Origin: Fimenecus sp051881415
Lineage (GTDB): Bacteria > Bacillota > Clostridia > Oscillospirales > Acutalibacteraceae
NCBI GenBank assembly: GCA_051881415.1
Contig: JBJEPV010000147.1
Location: 1 to 7,997 of the forward strand
DNA: 7,997 bases
Reading direction: 5' to 3'
Shown: one piece after another, positions 5,937-7,997 of the stretch
Numbering within the stretch: position 1 is the first letter of the stretch
How the letters are laid out: each line of letters starts with the position of its first letter
Notes under the pieces: model-generated
Databases searched by the model: none
What the model was told of the DNA's origin: nothing
Seen by the model: only the letters and a program-made list of their open reading frames with translations
Program-made: the position numbers and the translations under genes

Positions 5937-7111
5937 TTTTCAGCCCGCATACTTTCTTTTAAAATTTCCACAATTTCATCGTGGCCGAGCACCTTATAGC
6001 CACCATCCATAATAAACGAGCCGTCTGCAATGCCGTCCAGCATATCTTCACGCACGCCGAGTTCTTGTACATTCATCACAAGCCCGAGGGAACGCATATA
6101 GTTTTCCATGGCGTCAAGCCCTTGCAGGGCTGTTTCCGTGTCGCTCTTGCCGTCGGGGTTGATGTCCCAAACATTTACGGCATACCGCTTGAATTTTTGC
6201 AAGCCGTAAGGCAAAATGTGCTTGTAATAGGGAATGGAAACCGCCGCAAGCGTCATACCGTGCGTGGCGTCTGTATATGCGCCGACAGACTGCCCAATCA
6301 TATGCACCATCCAGTCTGTGGATTTTCCCTTTGCAACAAGGGTATTGAGCGCCCATGTTGCAATCCACATAATATTACTGCGTGCCTCGTAATCGTTGGG
6401 ATTTTCCACAGCGATTTTTGAGGAATGGATAAGCGACCGCAAAAGTCCTTCCATAATATAGTCCGAGGTGTTATCGTCCTCTCCCGAAAAATACTGCTCC
6501 AAAATGTGCGACATAATATCGAAAATACCCGATACCATTTGATATTTCGGCAAGGTAAGGGTAAATTCGGGGTTGAGCACCGAAAATTTCGGGAATACAT
6601 TTTCGCCGAACACATGCCCGATTTTCAATTTTTGCGCGTGATTGGTAATCACCGATCCGCCGTTCATTTCACTGCCTGTGCCCACCATCGTCAGCACACA
6701 GCCCACAGGGATGATTTCGTTGTCCGGGTCTTCCATACGCAAATAGTATTTATCCCACGGATTTTCGTTGCAGTGCGCCGAAACGGAAACGGCTTTTGCA
6801 TAGTCGCATACACTGCCGCCGCCTACCGCCAAAATCAAATCCACATGGTTTTCTCGTGCCAACGCACAGCCCGCAAACAGTTTTTCCGCCGTCGGGTTGG
6901 GCATTACGCCTGCGTCCTCAATAATCGTTTTGCCGTTTGCTTTTAAAATGGCAACAACCTTGTCATAAATCCCATTTTTCTTTACGGACCCACCGCCGTA
7001 ACAAAGCAGTACGGTGTCTCCGTATTTCGGCAATTCCTCGTTTAAGCCGTTTAAAGCGTCACGCCCGAAATACAGCTTTGTGGGGTTGCAATAGGTAAAT
7101 TCTCCTAACAT
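5933..7111 (-). CDS. Iron-containing alcohol dehydrogenase (BDH/YqhD type)
   Basis: 392 residues from the ATG at 7111-7109, chosen because AAGGAG (7125-7120) lies eight bases upstream; an in-frame GTG at 7120 falls inside that site. Length is typical of family III metal-dependent alcohol dehydrogenases, which interconvert aldehydes or ketones and alcohols with NAD(P)H. Visible motifs (numbered from this ATG): the N-terminal TYCNPTKLYFG, the nucleotide-binding GGGS (97-100) followed by D103, TGSEMNGGSVIT (145-156), and four metal ligands D198, H202 (FDIMSH), H270 (DWMVH) and H284 (DATHG). All catalytic residues are present, so it is probably active. The NPTKLYFG start and long C-terminus suggest the butanol dehydrogenase/YqhD branch, often NADPH-dependent. 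It is first in an operon with the flavoprotein and under a MerR-type promoter, pointing to aldehyde detoxification more than fermentation. Substrate cannot be read from the sequence. Confidence 0.95.
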   Translation of the reverse strand: MLGEFTYCNPTKLYFGRDALNGLNEELPKYGDTVLLCYGGGSVKKNGIYDKVVAILKANGKTIIEDAGVMPNPTAEKLFAGCALARENHVDLILAVGGGSVCDYAKAVSVSAHCNENPWDKYYLRMEDPDNEIIPVGCVLTMVGTGSEMNGGSVITNHAQKLKIGHVFGENVFPKFSVLNPEFTLTLPKYQMVSGIFDIMSHILEQYFSGEDDNTSDYIMEGLLRSLIHSSKIAVENPNDYEARSNIMWIATWALNTLVAKGKSTDWMVHMIGQSVGAYTDATHGMTLAAVSIPYYKHILPYGLQKFKRYAVNVWDINPDGKSDTETALQGLDAMENYMRSLGLVMNVQELGVREDMLDGIADGSFIMDGGYKVLGHDEIVEILKESMRAEK

Positions 7112-7228
7112 ACAAAACACTCCTTTTCAGATTTTTCATTTTTGTTCGCGAGCGGTCGCAGTTTTTCCCGGAGACTACTATAAAACGCCTCCTTGACTGC
7201 ACCGAAAAAGTGCTGTATAATTCCTTCA
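7112..7228 (-). promoter_or_regulatory. Leader of the alcohol dehydrogenase operon
   Basis: About 117 bases lie between the predicted start of transcription (~7228) and ATG 7111. The leader holds the normal ribosome site AAGGAG (7125-7120) and a second, orphan AAGGAGG (7194-7188) with no start codon at usable distance. A weak GGAG/CTCC pairing (7192-7189 with 7171-7168) is possible. No known riboswitch is recognised. The same DNA carries the opposing promoter of the regulator gene. Confidence 0.4.
7193..7221 (+). promoter_or_regulatory. Strong sigma-A-type promoter of the MerR regulator gene
   Basis: TTGACT (7193-7198), 17-base spacer, TATAAT (7216-7221): one mismatch from consensus. Predicted start near 7228, giving a leader of ~73 bases that contains the palindromic operator at +15 to +34. 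Binding of the regulator there could therefore hinder its own transcription. Confidence 0.8.
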
Positions 7229-7234
7229 AGTCAA

Positions 7235-7265
7235 ATTCTACAACTTAAAGTTAACTTTAAGTCAA
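7235..7265 (-). promoter_or_regulatory. MerR-type promoter of the alcohol dehydrogenase operon (19-bp spacer)
   Basis: Read on the minus strand: -35 TTGACT (7265-7260), a 19-base spacer (7259-7241), then -10 TAGAAT (7240-7235). Both hexamers are good but the spacer is two bases too long, which is the hallmark of promoters activated by MerR-family proteins that twist the DNA to realign the boxes. The spacer is almost filled by the palindromic operator. Predicted start is near 7228. Confidence 0.85.
7243..7262. promoter_or_regulatory. Perfect 20-bp palindromic MerR operator (AdhR-like box)
   Basis: ACTTAAAGTTAACTTTAAGT is an exact palindrome centred at 7252/7253. It contains CTTAAAG-N4-CTTTAAG, which from memory is the box reported for the MerR-family aldehyde regulator AdhR of Bacillus subtilis. 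It lies in the spacer of the operon promoter and in the untranslated leader of the regulator gene. Confidence 0.88.
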
Positions 7266-7300
7266 GAGGTTTTTTAAAAATTTTTTCGGAGGAATGAAAA

Positions 7301-7768
7301 ATGCACTATACCGTGGGGGAAATGGCAAAAAAATTGGGCGTTGCGCCCTCTACTTTGCGCTATTACGAGAAAGAGGGCTTACTGCCGTTTGTGGAGCGCT
7401 CCGAGGGTGGTATTCGCGTGTTTCGGGACAGCGATTACGAGTGGCTGAAAATCATTTCGTGCTTAAAAAAGACGGGTATGCAGATTAAGGATATTCGTTC
7501 GTTTATCCATTTGTGTATGCGGGGCGACGAAACCATTGAGGAACGGCTTATGCTGTTTCAAAAGCGCAAAGCCGAGGTGGAAAAGCAGATGGCGGAGTTG
7601 CAGGAGACATTGGATACGGTCAATTTTAAATGTTGGTATTACGAGACCGCCAAAGCCGCAGGCACCACCGAAGTACCGAATCAAATGCCCGACGAGGACT
7701 TGCCGCCGCAAATTCGAGAAATTCGCAAAAAATTAAAAAGCGGAATGTCAGACGAGGGCAAAGAATAA
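7301..7768 (+). CDS. MerR-family transcriptional regulator, AdhR/NmlR-like
   Basis: 155 residues, from ATG 7301 with GGAGG (7288-7292) eight bases upstream; the nearer ATG 7294 is out of frame and too close. The N-terminal winged helix-turn-helix is clear: YTVGEMAKKLGVAPSTLRYYEKEGLL (3-28), wing residues GGIRVFRDSDYEWL (36-49), then ISCLKKTGMQIKDIRSF (52-68). A dimerising coiled coil follows at about 77-110, with a short charged tail. Cysteines are C54, C72 and C111. C54 lies close to the conserved Cys52 through which AdhR/NmlR proteins sense carbonyl or nitrosative electrophiles; exact equivalence needs an alignment. There are no metal-binding cysteine clusters of the MerR/ZntR kind. It is divergent from the dehydrogenase operon, with its predicted operator between them, so it is the probable activator of that operon and perhaps its own repressor. 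Confidence 0.92.
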   Translation: MHYTVGEMAKKLGVAPSTLRYYEKEGLLPFVERSEGGIRVFRDSDYEWLKIISCLKKTGMQIKDIRSFIHLCMRGDETIEERLMLFQKRKAEVEKQMAELQETLDTVNFKCWYYETAKAAGTTEVPNQMPDEDLPPQIREIRKKLKSGMSDEGKE

Positions 7769-7820
7769 GGTTTATTTTGTGCATTGTGGGCGGGTTTTTG
7801 CCCGTATGTGGATTTTATTT

Positions 7821-7899
7821 TCATTCTGCGCCTAAAACGCAGAATCTCGTTTCGCACATTTTTTGTGCGGTTGGAGATTCTTCACTTCGTTCAGAATGA
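7821..7899. repeat. 79-bp nested palindromic element, MITE-like
   Basis: Outer arms TCATTCTG (7821-7828) and CAGAATGA (7892-7899) are exact inverted copies. Inner arms AGAATCTC (7841-7848) and GAGATTCT (7874-7881) pair too. The centre folds as CGCACA/TGTGCG (7853-7858 with 7864-7869) around five T. Only 7829-7840 versus 7882-7891 fail to match. The left end can also form its own hairpin ATTCTGCG/CGCAGAAT (7823-7830 with 7838-7845). No target duplication is obvious. The end motif TTCACTTCGTTCAGAATGA resembles an interspersed repeat seen in many bacterial genomes (from memory). Confidence 0.7.
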
Positions 7900-7928
7900 C
7901 AAATTGGGGTTTGTCTATCCAATCGTAG

Positions 7929-7947
7929 GGGCGAACTGTGTTCGCCC
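7929..7947. repeat. Palindromic repeat GGGCGAAC-TGT-GTTCGCCC
   Basis: An exact 8-base stem with a three-base loop, preceded by CGTAGG and followed by GCCCGTG. This 'GTAGGGGCGA...TCGCCC' layout resembles a common interspersed intergenic repeat of Clostridia genomes (from memory). No coding context. Confidence 0.6.
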
Positions 7948-7973
7948 GCCCGTGAATTTTGATGTTATTTTGC

Positions 7974-7995
7974 GGAACAACACTAAGGTTGTTCC
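7974..7995. repeat. Hairpin GGAACAAC / GTTGTTCC at window edge
   Basis: Exact 8-base arms (7974-7981 and 7988-7995) around ACTAAG. There is no T-run before the window ends, so it may be part of a larger interspersed repeat that continues outside. Confidence 0.5.
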
Positions 7996-7997
7996 CT

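Larger units (their letters stand above)
7769..7997. other. Gene-free right end filled with palindromic repeats
   Basis: No open reading frame here has a credible start or protein. The stretch holds at least three palindromic units at 7821-7899, 7929-7947 and 7974-7995. A weak GGGC/GCCC hairpin (7788-7791 with 7800-7803) follows the regulator gene but lacks a following T-run, so no convincing terminator is assigned. Confidence 0.6.

Noticed and set aside
5280..6946. Plus-strand frames of 146 to 179 codons opposite the flavoprotein and dehydrogenase genes
   Set aside because: They are shadows of two clearly recognised minus-strand genes, with no ribosome sites or protein motifs of their own.
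7294..7488. ATG 7294 frame overlapping the regulator gene
   Set aside because: It starts one base after the ribosome site, is out of frame with the MerR protein, and encodes nothing recognisable.
7788..7803. Rho-independent terminator right after the regulator gene
   Set aside because: The GGGC/GCCC stem is only four pairs, its T-run is inside the loop and not after it, so it is not a convincing terminator.

Overview
The window looks like a chromosomal segment of a Clostridia-type Firmicute, probably a gut or otherwise anaerobic lineage. This is inferred from several things: strong AGGAGG-like ribosome sites, sigma-A-type promoters, a butanol-dehydrogenase-type iron alcohol dehydrogenase, a flavoprotein with a compact cysteine motif, a MerR regulator, a zinc-ribbon membrane protein, and a BspA-type leucine-rich-repeat (LRR) head. 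No rRNA, tRNA, CRISPR array, transposase or phage structural gene is visible.

Left part (1-3647): an AT-rich leader precedes one very large surface-protein gene. The product has a short cytoplasmic tail, one membrane segment, two copies of a small SAYE..GY.GT..W motif, and a long stalk. The stalk alternates proline-free collagen Gly-X-Y tracts with sixteen copies of a ~32-residue beta-type module. The C-terminal head is BspA-type LRR. Base composition drops sharply where the head begins, and some of the modules are recent duplicates.

Middle (3648-5307): two further plus-strand genes. One is a small stand-alone protein resembling the EVE/PUA-like fold. It is followed by a terminator-like hairpin. 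The other is a membrane protein with a cytoplasmic zinc ribbon and an extracytoplasmic C-terminal region that contains a C2H2-type motif. A near-perfect bidirectional terminator at 5348-5384 separates this block from the convergent genes on the right.

Right part (5400-7768): a minus-strand two-gene operon (iron-containing alcohol dehydrogenase, then a flavodoxin-fold oxidoreductase, overlapping by ATGA) is divergent from a plus-strand MerR-family regulator. A perfect 20-bp palindrome sits between them in the 19-bp spacer of the operon promoter, which is the MerR activation architecture. It matches the CTTAAAG-N4-CTTTAAG box remembered for Bacillus AdhR. The regulator's own strong promoter points into the operon promoter, so the two promoters overlap face to face. 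Together these look like an aldehyde/electrophile-response unit: the regulator senses, the dehydrogenase and flavoprotein reduce.

Right end (7769-7997): no gene. The stretch is packed with palindromic intergenic repeats, including a 79-bp element with nested inverted repeats that looks like a miniature mobile or interspersed repeat.
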